From Motacilla alba alba (lineage: Eukaryota > Chordata > Aves > Passeriformes > Motacillidae), in NCBI RefSeq assembly GCF_015832195.1, contig NC_052018.1:57039666-57103665 (forward strand): a stretch of DNA of 64,000 bases, in the 5' to 3' direction. Every line of letters begins with the position of its first letter. Position 1 is the first letter of the stretch. Shown piece by piece: positions 19,501-34,600 of this stretch. The notes beneath the pieces are model-generated. The model made no database searches and had not been told where the DNA came from. It worked only from the letters and a program-made list of their open reading frames with translations. The position numbers were made by a program, and so were the translations under genes.

Positions 19501-21279
19501 TGTTTGTATATATGTATGTACACACGTACGTGCTTTGGGAGCTGGGAGCCCATACTGGGGTTTTCCTCATGGAGCTCTTTCTTGGTATCATTAAAACAAC
19601 TCAGTTTGTGTATAACAAGTAAAGCCTCACACCTGATTCAATTACTTTTGTTCACTGAGGTTTTTAAAAAAGTTTTTAAATCCTGTGTTCTATAAACGTT
19701 GTAGGAAAAGGTGTGTGGGCTTCTATCAGAGTTACTAAAATGTACTTTCCTCGTTTCACATTTCTTTTAATTGAAACTGCCATAGAAGCCTAAAACATTG
19801 AGTTTTTCTAAAAATTCTTTAGTGCCTGTTATTCTTAAGTATGGAGTATGGTTTTATGTTGCTTGTTGCCAGGAGCAGATGTGCAGGAGTGGTGTGTGGC
19901 AGCCAATGTTTCTGCAAAATCATGAAAGTGCTTAGTTAGGATGGTACAGTTAAGCTGTTCATAATATAAATCACAAAATACAATTGTGTTCATTCCCGTC
20001 AGTTATGCAGGAATGCTGTTTACGTTGATTCTTTTTATTGTAGAAAGTGCCATTTCATCATGTTCTTGCAAGATATTTCTGATAAGGGTAGGAGAGAGAT
20101 GATCTCTTCTAGAGGCAAGCCGAGTGATAAGAAGCATCTCTTGATGCGCAGTGCTTGAGAGGTTACTGTATTGGATTCAAGGAATGAACGTTTCAGTTGC
20201 AGTTGTTGTCTGTAGCGTACAGATTCACCTGTTAACAGAAAACTAAAGTGAATCACCGTGACAGTTGCTGTAGCCAGCCTGATGCTGCTGCTGTTTCTGA
20301 GAAACACGGAGCACAAGGATAGCAGTATTCAGCAGTAATAACTGTTCATGCTTCTGCTGAGTTACTCCAGGTTCCCAAAAAGCTGTTGCAGGGCAGTAGC
20401 AAGGTGAAATTTATATGCGTGGAAAGAGCACTAAGTGTTTATCTGTAGATATTATCAACCTAACTTTTCCAGAATAACCTATGGAATATTTTTAGCTAGT
20501 GTGTTTTTATTTTTTAGCGTGTGATTCTGTCATAGCAAGTAATAATAGGTGGCAGTAAGGCAGTACCTTCTGTGATGCAGTGGCCCATAACTTCAGTCTT
20601 TCGTGCTCCTGTCTGAAAGCGAGAGATGGTTTTGTAAACAGTGATGTGCTGAGTGTGAGGTTAGAGCAGCCTGGTCTGGTGCTGGAATTTTGTGTGAGGT
20701 CTGGAGATGCAAGGTTTGACTACCTTTGCATTGGAGCATCAACCTTTGATTTCTTGTAGTCATGACTGTGACAGCAGTTTTATGTTTATAATTGCCATAT
20801 GCTGCAGCAGGGGTTCCAAGCCAGGTCTCTGGGGGAAATTCACGTTTTCAAGTACTTGTGTGCTTCTGGTACTTTTTTGGGGAACACACACGTAATGACT
20901 TGACATGTGTGCACCATTTAATCCGTGTTAGCTGTAGTTGTGTGAGACGCCTGAAAATCGTGTTTCTCTCTGTCAGGAACTTAACACTAGCTGAGATCTT
21001 CAAGACTACTTCCAAACTCCAAAGGAGTTAAAAGCTTTAAAAATCTTTGGAAAAATTACAGAAGGGGAAGGTAGGCAGCCTAAATACAGGGGTCACAAGC
21101 ATTCCCTTTGTAATCTCCAGTTACTCTGAGTGATTGAATTGGGCACTGGCAATTTGTATCAGCAGCCTCTTATGCTTGTATTTTATATTTGAGGTATGTT
21201 TTTGGTAAAACAGTTTCATATAAGGAGCTGCATGGAGAAGTTCAAGCAAAATGCTTGAGGTAACTTCTTGTGAGCAGGA

Positions 21280-21291
21280 GGGGGGGGGGGG
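21280..21291. repeat. poly-G run (12)
   Basis: Twelve consecutive G residues are followed by further G-rich sequence in WTAP intron 1. Confidence 0.9.
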
Positions 21292-22602
21292 TGGGAGTGA
21301 AGGAGGCTTCTTAGTATAGGGAAGACTTAGGTGTCTGTGTGTTACTAAGCCTAGCAACAGGAAGCTGCCATTCATTAGTGAGATGCTTCTACTGAATGTT
21401 TTCTTTCTGTGGGTTCTAATGTCAGTATTTATTATAGGAAGGGAGTGTGAGTGTTGGTTGTTTGGTTTGTTGTTAACCAGGACCTTGTTTGGTAGGGTGC
21501 TATGTAGTTGTCAGTGGTGTCAGTGCGGGTTGAAAACACTCTGCTTCATTGGAATGTGTTTGCTTGTCTTACTGACCAACAGTTTTAGGATTTGGAAAAG
21601 TTAAATTGATTCCTTGAGTGTCATTGTGAAAATACTAAGGTAATCCATAAAAATCATTGAGAAAATAGAATATCTGCTCCTTAAGAGCATTGTTTCTTTA
21701 AAGCTACGTGTTCACAACTAAGGAGTTGACACATCCTTTCCCTGGTACTTGTGCAGTAGTAGCTTTACAAACTTGTCAGCTCTTAGTATTATATGCAACT
21801 TTTGCACTAGAAAGCATATTGCAGAGATGCATGCCTCCAGCAAGCCTTGCATTTATTGTTATTTGAATGCCCGTAAGATTTAGGAACTCAGAATTTCTTA
21901 CATAATCATAGTTGTGTAAAATACTGTGTATTACTCTTTAGAGATAAGGAAGCATGTCCTGTAACTCAGGGCAGTGTGAATATTTAACCTAGCAAAATGC
22001 GGTCCTCTTGTGCTCTGTATGCATCAGAGGAATTCAGTTTGATGGCCTATCTAAGCCATTTATTTTGCATCCTACTTTTCCTGAGAACATTCGCATGGGT
22101 TTTAAAATAACAGTACTTCCTGTTTATTTGAATCTTAAGAGAATAAGTACTTGCAAGAACATGTTGTAATGCTCACAAATTATTCTTTTATTCCAAAGAG
22201 GAGGAGCAGTATTATAAATTGCTTTCCTCAGACCCTGATTATCCTTTACCTTGTAAAATACAATGTTGTGGAGATGTAGACGCATACTAAATGTCAGTTT
22301 GATGCAAAGTTGGGTGGTTTTGATTAGTTAAATAGGAAGGATTGATTACTGATTGGCTTTTTAGATATAAATAGAAAGTTTGAGGTAACTTTGAGGAAAA
22401 AATGCATCTGACTATATCTAGATTACAGGAGCAAACATGTCTCAGTGTTATTTTGTACTCTGGTGCTGGATTGTGTGGAGTCAATATTTCAGTGGTGTAA
22501 TATTGCAAACCAAAACAATTAAGGCTATAAGTTTCTGACTTCTTCAGTGTTATGCTTACACTAAATAAAACTCCTTTTTTTCCTCTCCCTTCAGAGTTCA
22601 CA

Positions 22603-22632
22603 ATGACGAATGAAGAACCTCTCCCAAAGAAG
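22603..22632 (+). CDS. WTAP: WTAP first coding exon
   Basis: The exon begins at 22595 after a TTCAG acceptor, with eight bases of 5' UTR before the ATG (context TTCACAATGA). It encodes MTNEEPLPKK; donor GTATGT. It contributes half of the basic nuclear localisation signal. Confidence 0.94.
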
Positions 22633-25600
22633 GTATGTGTAAAATTACTTGTGACTTCACCCTTCCAGGTAGTCAAGACAGCTTGATAAGTTATGCTTTT
22701 CTTTTTGTTTCATAGGTTCGCCTTAGTGAAGCAGATTTTAAGGTTTTGCCTAGAGATGAGCTTATCCTAAGGTAATGTAAAAAGTCTTTTTTCCATCTCA
22801 GCATTTTAGTGAACTTCCTGTGGATGATGTGTGAATTTACTCTTTCATTGTCTTTTAGTATCCTTGTTCTGAAAAACAGTTTTATTTGTTTCATAATGTA
22901 TCTCTTCTGTAAAGTTCTCCTCTTGTCTCAAATATTTGTAGTTTGGGAGGGAACACTTTTTCCCAAGAGGCAAAATCCTTAATAGTATTTTGTAGAATAC
23001 GAGTACAAGTATTATTTTTTTTTTGCTTCACTCATAACTACAGAAGATATGATTGCTTACATTCCTTGATAGATAGCAAGCTATTTTATCAGAAAAAATG
23101 ACAACTCTTTAATTCTCCAGTACGTTTTTCCACTTTCTCAGTCCTTGCAGTTGTCTTCTCAGCATGTTCAGATATTAACAGAAAAATGTTAAAATGAAGT
23201 TTTCATTGCCTTAAACTTTGATAAGAAAGAACCTGGCCATCTTGTTAACTTTTTAGAAAGCTTCAGTGTCACCACGGGAACAATTACAGGGAATTCTGTT
23301 GCACATACCACCTGCTTAATAAACCACCCCAGGCCACTTGTCTCTGTATTGCCTGAATTTCCTGATTTGTAAGCCAGGAGCTATCCAAACTAGCTTTCTG
23401 TGGGGCATCTCTTTATCTGCTGGAATAGTCTGTGCTTTTTGGTAAACATTAGTTCTTGACTTCTTGTACACTGAGTTATTAGTGTTAATAGGGTCTCAAG
23501 GTGAATTTTGCTGTTTTATGGAACAAAAACTAAATTGTATAGAAACAAGGGGTTACATATGCAACACTTAGTGTACATGGTGATCAGCTACCCTCACTTT
23601 TGGGTAAACTATCCTGCCAGCTACTTTTGGGGTGACAGTTTTTTTTTCCAGGGAGTACACAGTCTGGCTCCATATGTTTAAAACTAGTTTCTGTCTGCTT
23701 CTGAGTATCTAGTCTTTTGGGTTGTAAAGAAAAATGTATTCAAACAGTAAGAAAAAGTGCTTCTTTCATAAGTGGTTTTGGCCCTGTGGTCCTTTTTCTA
23801 GAAAACTCCTAAGTCTCCAAAGCTGTGCCCTTAACTTCCTGTGATAAAATTCATGTGAAAGTACCAAAGCATAGATTCTGTACCACTTGCTTTCTGACTG
23901 ATAGTGTGAAAACAAAAAAAGGCTGTCAGTTGTAATCAGTTTCTGTAACTTGAAATCATTAGTTGCTACATAGAAGAGATGAGTTTCCAGCACATATTCA
24001 GGAGAGAATGTGATGGAATGCCCCTAAGGAGGTAAAGTATGGCAGCAGCTCACCTGTGTTAATGCAGAAGGGAATTTGCTAATGACAGCTGTGTTGGTAT
24101 TGAATCATCTTCTTAGTGTGTAGAAAAACTAACATGTTCTCAAAAAGGGCACTTTATGGATTTAAGGAGAATAACTGTTTGATATATGCAGAAATGGAAA
24201 TTTAAATTCCATTTTGGTTATGTCCATTTTATTAGTTTGCACAGATCAGTCTTTCAGACACTTTTTTTGTATGGTGGGAAAATTATGGATTTCTAGTAAG
24301 TTCACCTCTAATTGTGATTTCATGTAAAACTAGCAATTATTGCACTAGCTGCTGGCTTCACTCATAGGCTGAAATAAAATATTATTATTACACATATTTT
24401 AATCAATGGCATTTCTATTACTTTGAGATGTAGAAAAACATATGTTGACCTCTAGATTGTCTTAAGACTTGGAATGTGGTTTTTTGGTCCATGCTTTGGT
24501 GAGGCAGATGCTTTTTGAGACAGATGTATAATCACCTTTTAGTCTTTTAGGTAATAAATCACCATTGCTGTACAGTTGCAGTGATGAAATACATACATAG
24601 AAAAAATGGGGGGTTTGGCACAGTTTCTGTGCCATGAGTCCCAATTTTACTGTTCTTTTCCGTGAAGTACAGGATTTAGGTTTGTTCATTATAACTTTTG
24701 TTGACTAAACATGAGCAGGACCAACATAGAGCTTTTAGACCTGACCTTGAATTTCTGCTTGTCTCATGACTTGCTGCTGTGGAGTCATCTTAAACTTTTC
24801 CCTCTTTAATGCAGTAGTTAGCTTGACTATAGGAGCTTCTGAGAGAAAGAAGAGCCGGGAACATGGCAAAGAAATAATGTGTGGATCATAGCTAAAAATC
24901 TGATCAGTATTACCCTGATCGTGTATTTCTGAGGAAACACAGTGCTTTTACTACTCTTCAGTCAACAGGGACTTAGAGTCAAAATCATTTTTGGAATGGC
25001 CTGGGTTCAGTGTGTGTCTTAACCCCTAAGTGCTTATCATTTACTGTGAACCCCAATGCTCAGCATAAAAAATGTGTGCTTCAAGAAAAAGTATTTAGCA
25101 GTTCATAGCTTCAAATTGCCTCTATAAAGTCTGCTAAATATTTTTAGAAGATTAAGGCAATTAAGTAACAGACATAGTGCTGCTTAGCTACCTTCCAATT
25201 CTTGTGAAACTGTAAGCAATCCCTTGAACACAGATTCAGGAGTGTCCTCCCAGGTCTCCTGTGTCTGTTCTTGAATGCCTTTCCAAGTAGCACTTCAGTG
25301 AAGCTCTTCAGATTATTAATTTTGAACCATCAGATTATGGACATAAACTACCATATTGCATGGAAAGCAAACTGGTGGGAAGAAAAAAATCTGCTTTTTA
25401 GCCTTTGTCATTCTTCCGCCACTCAGATTCAGCAATGAGCTGCCTTAGTCTGCTACAGATGTGCTGGAAGGTGTAATCTGGGGCAAGGCAAGGAGGTCAA
25501 GGGTCTGGCTGCGTTCCCTCCCAAGATCTTGCCCATTCCTGGCGTACTGGTGAGGGGGGAATGTTGGAAAACGTGCCTTGATGATGTGTGAGCACTTCTA

Positions 25601-28600
25601 GCAGTGGCTGAAACTGGTATGTTACCAACGCCATTCTGGCTATGAGTGCAAAAGCACAGTGCTGTGAGGGCTACTGTGCGGAAAATTACCTCTGTCTCAG
25701 CCAGACCGATACAAGTTGTTCGAACTGCAAGAGTCTTGACCAGGTTGTTGTCAAAATGCCACATCTGAATAGGTGTATTTTCTAGAAGTGTTGGTAGGCA
25801 TATGACTTGAAATCCATGACACAGTCTAGTGCCATCTAGGTTTTCTTTTCCAGGAATTTGGTTCTTGCCTAAATACTAGCAGTTGTTGAGAGGTGAGTTA
25901 GAGTTATTATCTACAACATTCTTGGTGACTGTAGGCTACATGGTTTGTTTGTGGGTGGTTATTTTGGGGGTTCTTTTCCTTTTTATTTTTTTAAGCTAGT
26001 GGTCTGGCACATCTACTTAACTTGTGTAATGTCCTCATTTCACTCTGTATGTTGCTCCTATTAGGGGAGTGTGGGGGTCTCACAATTTTAGAATTACTGG
26101 GTTTGGGCTGGGAGGTGTAACTTAAAAGTGAAGTAGTCCTGTATATTTGAAGACCGACTGTTTATTGCATGCCAGTTTTTTAAAGTAAAATTAGGTTCTT
26201 TCTTTCTAGCTTTGCTGTCTAGTTGGCCATTTCAGTTTTACTTCTGGGAGATTGAAGTCTCCTGAAATGACATAGAATTTTTAATCGTCAAACAGTGAAA
26301 CTTCTTAGAGCAGAGAGATTAGTTTAAGGGTTAGGTATGAATTCTACTGCTCTTTTACAGAGCTTTAAGAGTTTGTTCATGCTGTTGCCATGTTCCACTG
26401 AAAAGATGTAAAATTTTCTTGTTGCTTGAAGGGAGAGATCTCATTATTTCCTTTTTCTAGTGATGTGGTCTTGCTTGCTGTTGCAGATCTCTGATGCTTT
26501 TTAGACCCTTTAATGTGCTGTTTGAATTCACTAAATGGTCCAAATTACCTATAGGTAGATTTTATAGTTTCAATTAAAGTAGTGTTGTAGGCTAGAGAGT
26601 TAAAATGGACCAGTTGTGATGAGTCTGGCATAAAATACGCATCAGGGAGAGAAGGTAATGGGGAGAGGGAACAGACACCTCCTATAGTGGTAAGCTGTTA
26701 GATGAATTTTCTTTATAATGTGCAGTTGTACCATCATGAGGAACACACATAGTTAGGTGCAGAGTTCTACTTAAAAATCCAAAAACACTGTGCTGTGAAC
26801 TTTTTCCTAAAGCATTTCATGCTGAACTTTACAGCAGACTTTATTTGCTGCAGATTTGATGGTTTGTATAAAATGCAGCGCTGTTTTTAGGTGATGTTTT
26901 TTGACTGGGGATGAATTTCCCAAATAACATGTTTTCAAAGAGTTATTAAACTGTTTGGCTTATGGGTGATGAATGTAATCAAAGAGTGGTCTTAATCTGA
27001 ATGAGCTGATATAACTGCTTAACCTAGACTGCCGTTTCTAGTGTTATGACACTTCTGCTTGTCCTGTTCTCTTGGTAACATACTTAATGTTGTATTTGTA
27101 TTGCACTTTGTTACAGAATTTTGTTTGAATTGCTCTGCTATGAGAATAAGATGCACGTAGGGTACTTTACAAAGATAACAAAATAAGTAGTGTTTGATGC
27201 TAATGTTTGTCTAAAATACTGACTCTTAAGATGTCAGTTTTAAGTGTTGTAATGCACAACTACCATTTTGTTCCTCTGAGATGTAAAGCAAATTTAACTA
27301 TTTCCCTAATTAAAAGCTCCTTTTTTAAAACTGGAATTGTCTTTTGTGCAGTTGTGTAATTCCTTCTTGACATTTTCTGATTATGGTATCAGTGTGTGCT
27401 CTGAAAGCTTAGGAATGAGATGTTTTGATTTAATAAACAGAGCTTCAGAAAATTCTTTTTTTTTCTTTTTATATCTGTGACAGGTGGAAACAATATGAAG
27501 CATACGTGCAAGCTCTGGAGGGCAAGTACACAGACCTTAATTGTAAGTTAGCTGGATTTAAAATGGTTCAGATTATCAGAATGAATAAAGCAGAGTGATC
27601 AAGTAATATGTGTGCTTTCTAGAAGTGCTAGAAGTAAGATATAATAATCTGTTATGTCAGTTACTTGTTAGGAAAAGAGCTCCTGTTTTTCCTACTGTAA
27701 GTTTTCAGCCTCTCCTAGCTTTCTTACCAACTTCTTTTCCAGTTGCAAATTTCTCCCACCATCTAAAAAGTCTTATTTTTGCGTTGTTAGGACACAGACT
27801 GCTGGGCAGGGGAAAGCTTCAAAGCTTAACCCCATAAATAGGTGTACTTTCAGAACTTTACCATTAGAAAAGGAAACTGTCTCCTGAAATACTCTAGCAA
27901 TGTCTGTGCCTTTAGTAGTCTTACAGGATTGTAAGGCTGGGAGGGGAAGCAGTGTTTAGAGGTAAATGTCTAAAATGAGTCCCCAAGGATTGTTTGATCT
28001 GATTAGGCAAATTTGGTTGTCATTCTTACATGATCATTAAAATTTGGTCTTTTGTAAGATAATGTGGGGAAAACATCCTATTCTAAAATGATAAAATATT
28101 ACTACATTCTGGGAGTGACTCAACAGCCAATCCTAAGTAACTTTTTAAAGTTATATTGCCAGTTAGGGATGGTATATTTCCTGCTTTCCACTCACCTTTT
28201 CAGTCTAAATACTTAAAAGATGTAATACCACAGAGTTTGAAGGGTATTTTTCTGTCAGTCCAAATGATGTCCTCTCTTTTGCTGTTGTTACTTCCTTCTT
28301 CTACTGCTGTCTCATAAAATCTTGGATTTTGGAGAGAATAAAACAGAGCACATGGAAACGGCTGATTCCATTCACATCTCAAATGGTCTAAATATAGATG
28401 AATAAGTTGTTTCAACATTTCTAGTTTCTTGATTTTGGAAACAGTACAGGCCGTAGTTGTCAGTGTTAATGAATTATCTGCAAGGATTTATTTAGAAATC
28501 ATTGTCCTGAAGCAATTTGTGATGCTCAGGTTATATTTACAGCTGATTATTCTCCAGAAATTAGGAAAAAATGAAAATCTAAATTTTTCAAATTTTAAAT

Positions 28601-31600
28601 TGTCTTACATGTGACAAGTAGTAGAGTGAATGTATACAGTTGGTATGGAGTTGCTTGCATGTGTTTTTGTTTGAGCAATTTGGAAATGTGCTGCCTTCTC
28701 TTGTATTTCATATATAATTTTTCATAAGTGTCAGTGGATCAGAATTCTAGTTGTGACAGAATGTTCTTGAATGTCTTACTGTTCGCTCATGGGGTGTTGA
28801 GGCCAGTTTAAAGATTGCCCATAAACAGCGGTGTTTTACTGCAGATTGCAGATTGGTTTTTGCAGCACAGACTGATTTCCTATACAAACATGGAAACATC
28901 TTGAAAGTTTTAGTAAGTCTTAAAGAAGGACCAGGAATACGGCTTTAACGCCACCTGTAGTTAAGCTTTTCCAATACTTAATGACATTCTGTTTTTTGAT
29001 TATGCTAGTTATAAACATGCCTGCAAAAAGAGTAACTGTTTGACTTCTGTTTATGAATTTGGTTTTTAGATTCTTTTAGCTATCTTTTTAAAACTTCTTA
29101 TGAGAGGGTACTATAAAACTTGCTTTGTGTTGTTGCTTGTGTTAGCTAATGATGTGACGGGGCTGAGAGAATCTGAAGAGAAGTTGAAACAGCAACAGCA
29201 AGAATCTGCCCGAAGAGAAAATATTCTGGTGATGAGGCTGGCAACTAAGGAACAGGAGATGCAAGAGTGTACTGTAAGTATTTAGAAAGGATAAGTGTGT
29301 TCAAACTGCTGTGGCAACATCACCTGTTGAGCCTGTACCTATCAGCTATGCAGTGTTTTTTGTGTATCCACACCATCGCATTTTCTGCATTTAAACACAC
29401 AGCAGGGTACTTTAATTGAACTAGTAAAGATCATGTCTTAAAAGTTTGGGGTTTTTTTTAATACTAGTTTTTGCTGTTGATTTTCAGCAGCAGTTGTGAT
29501 TGAAGCTTGGTTTACTTCAAACCAAGCTAATTCTTGCATGTGCCATGCTTAATCTCTTCTAGCATTTCTCTGTGGAGCTTAGCTACAAAAATGTTACTTC
29601 TGAGTATCATTAGAGTCAGGAACAAATAAAAATGTAAGGGTATGATTGTGTTTATTTGTTTTCATTTAGTAGGTTTTAGGCTGACACATTGCCTTTGGGT
29701 AACAATGTAAGCCTATTTGTAAGCCTCTGTTTGGCTGGATAGGTGAAGTTGCTACTCACTTATGCCAAATTTCAAAAGAATTTTGAACATCTACCTGGTT
29801 TCTACTGTTCTGAGTATGTATTTTGTTGATCTTTGTTTCTTGCTCCTTCATTTCTGGCCATTTTCTGTGACTTCTACATGTGCATTTAGTTTTGGTTTCT
29901 TGGAAACCATCTCATATTGGATTACCTTCTTAACATAATTTTCATTCTGCTTGAATCTGGCAGCTTCTGTAAAAAGCTTATTGCTAGTTTTGGTAATATA
30001 TTCTTTAGAGCTTCTCTTAGGAAAAATACAAGCTCTGTGCAAAACTAATAACTAGTGTTGTAGCTTTCCTTTGCTTTTTAAGTCTTCCTTTTTTTGCCTG
30101 AAGCTTTTAACACTCAGGTATAGATAGTAGTGTGACTGAACTCCGTACACAGTATTTTCACGGCTCTTAAGACTGTAAGATCGCTTTAGTTCACAGTGTT
30201 ATAAACAGGAAAAAACTAAAGGGGATTAAGCTTACTTTGCAGTGGCAAAAAATGAAGCCCAGAATCATTGAGGTTGGAAGAGACTTGCAATTTTTAGTCC
30301 AGCTTGCCTGTTCGCAGCAGGGTCAGTTGGACCAGGTTACTCAGGACTGCACACTATTGGCTTTTGAACATCTCCTGAAATGGAGACTGCAGAAGTCTTT
30401 GGTGACCTGTGCCGGTGTTGAGCCACTGACACAGCAGAATGTGTTCTTAGTTTAAGTGAAACTTCTGGTGTTTCAGTTTGTGCCCATCGCCTTCTGTGTT
30501 TTCACAGTGGGCACCATTGGCTTTGCTTTCTTTACTCCCCATCAGGTATTTATGCACATTAGTAACATCTCTCGAGCCTTCTCTTCTCCAGATTGAGCAG
30601 CCCTAACACACTCAGCCTCTGCTTGTGTGTCACATGCTCCATCCCCTTAATGAGCCTCACAGCCCTTCATTGGCCTCACCCTGATACGTCTGTGTCTCTT
30701 GTACTGGGGTGTCCAGGTCTGGACCCAGTACTCCAGATACCTCACCAGGGTCAAGTGAGAGGATCACCTCCCTCAGCCTGTTGGCAGCGCTCTGCTAATG
30801 TAGCCCAGGATGCCAGTGAAGATCTCTTCTGGTAGTGGACTGCAACGCTTCCCTAGTTGTAAGGCTGCTGTATTGGTCCTGCTTCACTGGTGAAGTTGTA
30901 CTGATAAATTCGGCTATGTGGAACAGCATTAATAATGTTTTTTTTTCTTTTGAACTTCTAAGCATATAGCTAAAGCAGTAAATACTAAAAATAAATAAAT
31001 AAAAAGAAATATAAGTTTTTCACCAAAACCAAATTTGTGTGTGCTATATTTGCCTTTGTTCCTTCCTAGAAGTTATAAACTTCAAGTATTTAATGCCTTG
31101 AATTTGACTATCATGAATGATTTGGATATCATGAAGCCTATAGGGGTTTTGGCTGCACTTTGTTAGATGTTTATAGCTGCATAATCTTTCCAGAACATCT
31201 GTTTAGAAGAACTTCTGATGAGCTTTTATTTTCAGTGTACTTTAAAAAAGATAAAAGGGTGGGTAACAACCTACCAAAAAGAAATAAAAAGCAGACACAT
31301 GCCCACACACTCAGGTGGCTTATATTTCTCCTGCTCTTGACTCTAGAATAACACTGAAGATGTAATCTCCGCAGTATATGGAGGTAGGAATAGGCATCCT
31401 TGTAAAAGAGGTGTAAAATGGTACACGGGAGGTGTATAATGGAGACATGGTCACCTTTAAGTATTTTCAAGTTTAAAAATGCACATAATTTCAAGAAGGT
31501 CTGAAGGACTGCTTGGCTTCATATTATAGAGAGTATTTTTTCCACAACAGTAACAGTAGAAAAATATGTCATGTTGGATAAGATGCAAAGCTAAGCTACA

Positions 31601-34600
31601 GGCTGCTGAATCATTTAATAAGCTATTAACCATGTGATATTACTCCATGTGCCTGATTTTAATCCATAAAATAATTTTTCCATATTTAAAATCCACACTT
31701 ACATGTAAAATATACCACTAACATTTATATGTAAGCCTTCAGTGTTTCCTGTCACATTATAATTAGAAAGACTGAGCATTTATGGTGTCTAGTTTCTTGA
31801 AAATCTGCAGATATGTTTTTGGGACATTTTATTTTTACAAACTTATCACTTTCAAATTTAAATGGTTAAAAACTTAATACCATACCATAATCAACTGCTA
31901 CTGGTTGGCAAAGACTGAATTTTCTGATCACTTGTGTAGAACACCTTGCTTACTAAAGTACACTAGCTCTGTTTTAAAATAGGATGTGGTGAACTCTATT
32001 TTGGTGTTTAAATTTTCACCCTTTTTAAAAATAGTACATTTTTAGTGTGTTTTCAGCTTATGAAAGTCACCAGTTGTCTTAAAGTGTAGATGTGCATGTC
32101 AGAGTAGCAGTAGCAGAATCATTTCCCTTATTCTATGTTAGTGCTGTTTTTGAATAAACAAAATGGGAGGGGAGTGCGTAGCTCCATTCTCTCTAGTGCC
32201 CTGCGCTGAGAGTAGCAGGAAAATACATGGATTTCTTCAGAGCCAGCAGCTTAGTAAAAGTCTGTGGCAGGTGCTGCAAAGTTACTCTGGTTTTAGGGTC
32301 ACTAAGGGCTACTTTGAAGTTCAGGCATTTAACAGCCTGTGTACCCGGTTGTCAGCAGCAGCCTCGAGCTACCTTCCCCCAGCAGGAGCAACCCTCTAGA
32401 AGAGGTTGCTGCTCTTAGGGAAGTGTAAGTAAAGTATTGGCTATGGTTTCTACATAAAGCTTTATTTCTGGCAGAAGTGGTGGTAAAGTTAATGCTACTT
32501 CAGGGAAAGACCTTAACCTTCTTCTGGGCTACTGCACAGTTACTGAGAATCAGTAAGTGGGTAGACATTTGGAAATACTTGCTGCTCAAATATGTTTCTC
32601 ATGGAATAGATAACAATGAGTGGAACTTTCTGTGGGTGCAATTGGACTGTAGCACTAACTAGTCATTACTCTTGTGGTTTAAGCTACAGTTCTGTTGTGT
32701 TTTTTCTCTTCTTAGTTGTGCACTTTATTCCTTCCTTATAAGAAGGATATACAGTTGATCTGACTTAGGTTGCTTATGCTTTCTCTCAGGCACCTGTGAT
32801 CTGTTTTGTAAATTCATCATGGTTAGAGTGTCTGTTCTTTGTAGCTATCTTTGGATGATTTCAGCTGAAAGCATGCGACTTTCCCAGAATGTGAGAACTA
32901 GGGGGATTGAAAATGTTGTTGTCTGTCTGTAACAAAATAATAAAAATCCCCATGAACAAAACCTCACACAGCCCAATGTCCTCTGAATAGACTGCTTTCA
33001 GTGCTCTCCTGCCTTGGGTTGGAACAGAGAGAAAGCTGATAGCAAGATTTTATTCTCTTTGTGAAAATTACCTCTGCTTGTCCATCTGATGGGCTTTTGA
33101 AAAATGCCAGCTGGTGTGAGCTTTCATGTTTGGGAATCTGAAGAGTCTGTAGGCATTTCAGGTGTTAAAGTGGGCATTCCCTGGGGTCTGGCATTGGGCA
33201 TGACTATTCCTGTATGTTCAGCTGTAGCCTGAAGTTGGTCCTGACTGTAGGCAAACTCTCCTGCCTCATAACTGTTACCACCTGGAATATCAGTGGGAGG
33301 TGACTCATACCAGAAAGTGATTAGAGGAAGCAAGAATGTGAGGTTTGGACTGGCTAAGCAGGAAGACAAATGTGATTAGGAAATTGGCCAAACAGGGAAG
33401 ACATTTGGGCTTGCTTTGGGAGCAGGTCACACTGGGGGGAGGTTGTTAGATCCTCATGGATGAAAAGCCTGACAGATGAGAACTCTGGAGTTAACAACTG
33501 GAGAAAGCACTTGGGGAGGAATTGAGAAAATTTAAGTTGGAAAAAGTGGAGGGAAAGAATGGTCTTTCAGGTTTGAGGAGGGAATGAGCAAGGATTGTTA
33601 AGTTTTTTCTAAGTAGCTAAGTATTTTTATTTTTATAATAACAAAATAATGTGTCAAAGGAAATACTTCTGTTATTCCAGTCCCTTTGAAACCACTTGAA
33701 ATAAAATCCAGGAAATTTTACTACTTAACAATATATAAATTAAGACATGTTACACTCAGTTTAGAAGTGACTGAGGTTGCTACTGCACACTGAATGTACG
33801 TAGGACTTCTGTACTTCCTCTTCACCACTGCTGTGTAAAGACACCATAAGAGAGTAACTGCATGTACAGGAGCATGGTTAAGCTGTCAGTGCTGTTGGCT
33901 GTGCTGTGTGTCCCAAGGAAAGGAGAGAACACAGGGGGACTCTCCCTTTATAGTTTGTCAGTTAAACTCTCTTGCTCTCAAGTCTAGTTGCCTGCATGGG
34001 AAGCAAACCATCTGACTTTTAATTAATGTCTTTTAACAGTGTGTTATTCTGTTCACCTCTTGCTGATGAAGAAATGTGTGTGATACAGGGAGAATAATAA
34101 ATTGAATTTAAGAATCAACATATTCTGTTCAGGCTGATGCAGTATTGGTGATTAGCAGGGTTCTAAACACATACTTTTCATACAATTTTAGATATGTCTG
34201 TTGTGATGGGATTAAAATTGAAGAAACTTTTAAAGTTAATCCTATTTATTTACATATTTAAAAGGAGACCTCTCAGTTACTACTTCTGAAATTGTGACTA
34301 TTGCAAATGTTTCAGACGTATAAAATTGTAACTCCTTTGGCTTATGGTTTTTGCAAAGAGAATAAAATCCAACCAAAATTAATTAATTAATTGCTCTTCA
34401 TATTTCTGTTTTTTTTTTAAAAATACACAATCTTGCATTATAAGTGACTACTGCTGTTGCAAAAAACCTTAGAAGGGTCTAAAAACCTTTTTTATTTGCT
34501 TATAAATATTTCTTGTCAATTTTTGCTGTAATGTTCCTTAATAACTCCCACTGAATTTAAGTGGGAATTAACTGTCTGTTTTAAGCAGATAATTCTTACT

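Larger units (their letters stand above)
18446..22594 (+). other. WTAP: WTAP intron 1
   Basis: About 4.1 kb starting inside the CpG island. It contains a sense-strand CR1 fragment and two poly-G runs (19421-19442, 21280-21291). Nothing else was recognised. Confidence 0.6.

Noticed and set aside
33110..33600. Purine-rich block suspected to be an LTR fragment
   Set aside because: No terminal motifs, target-site duplication or family resemblance could be identified.
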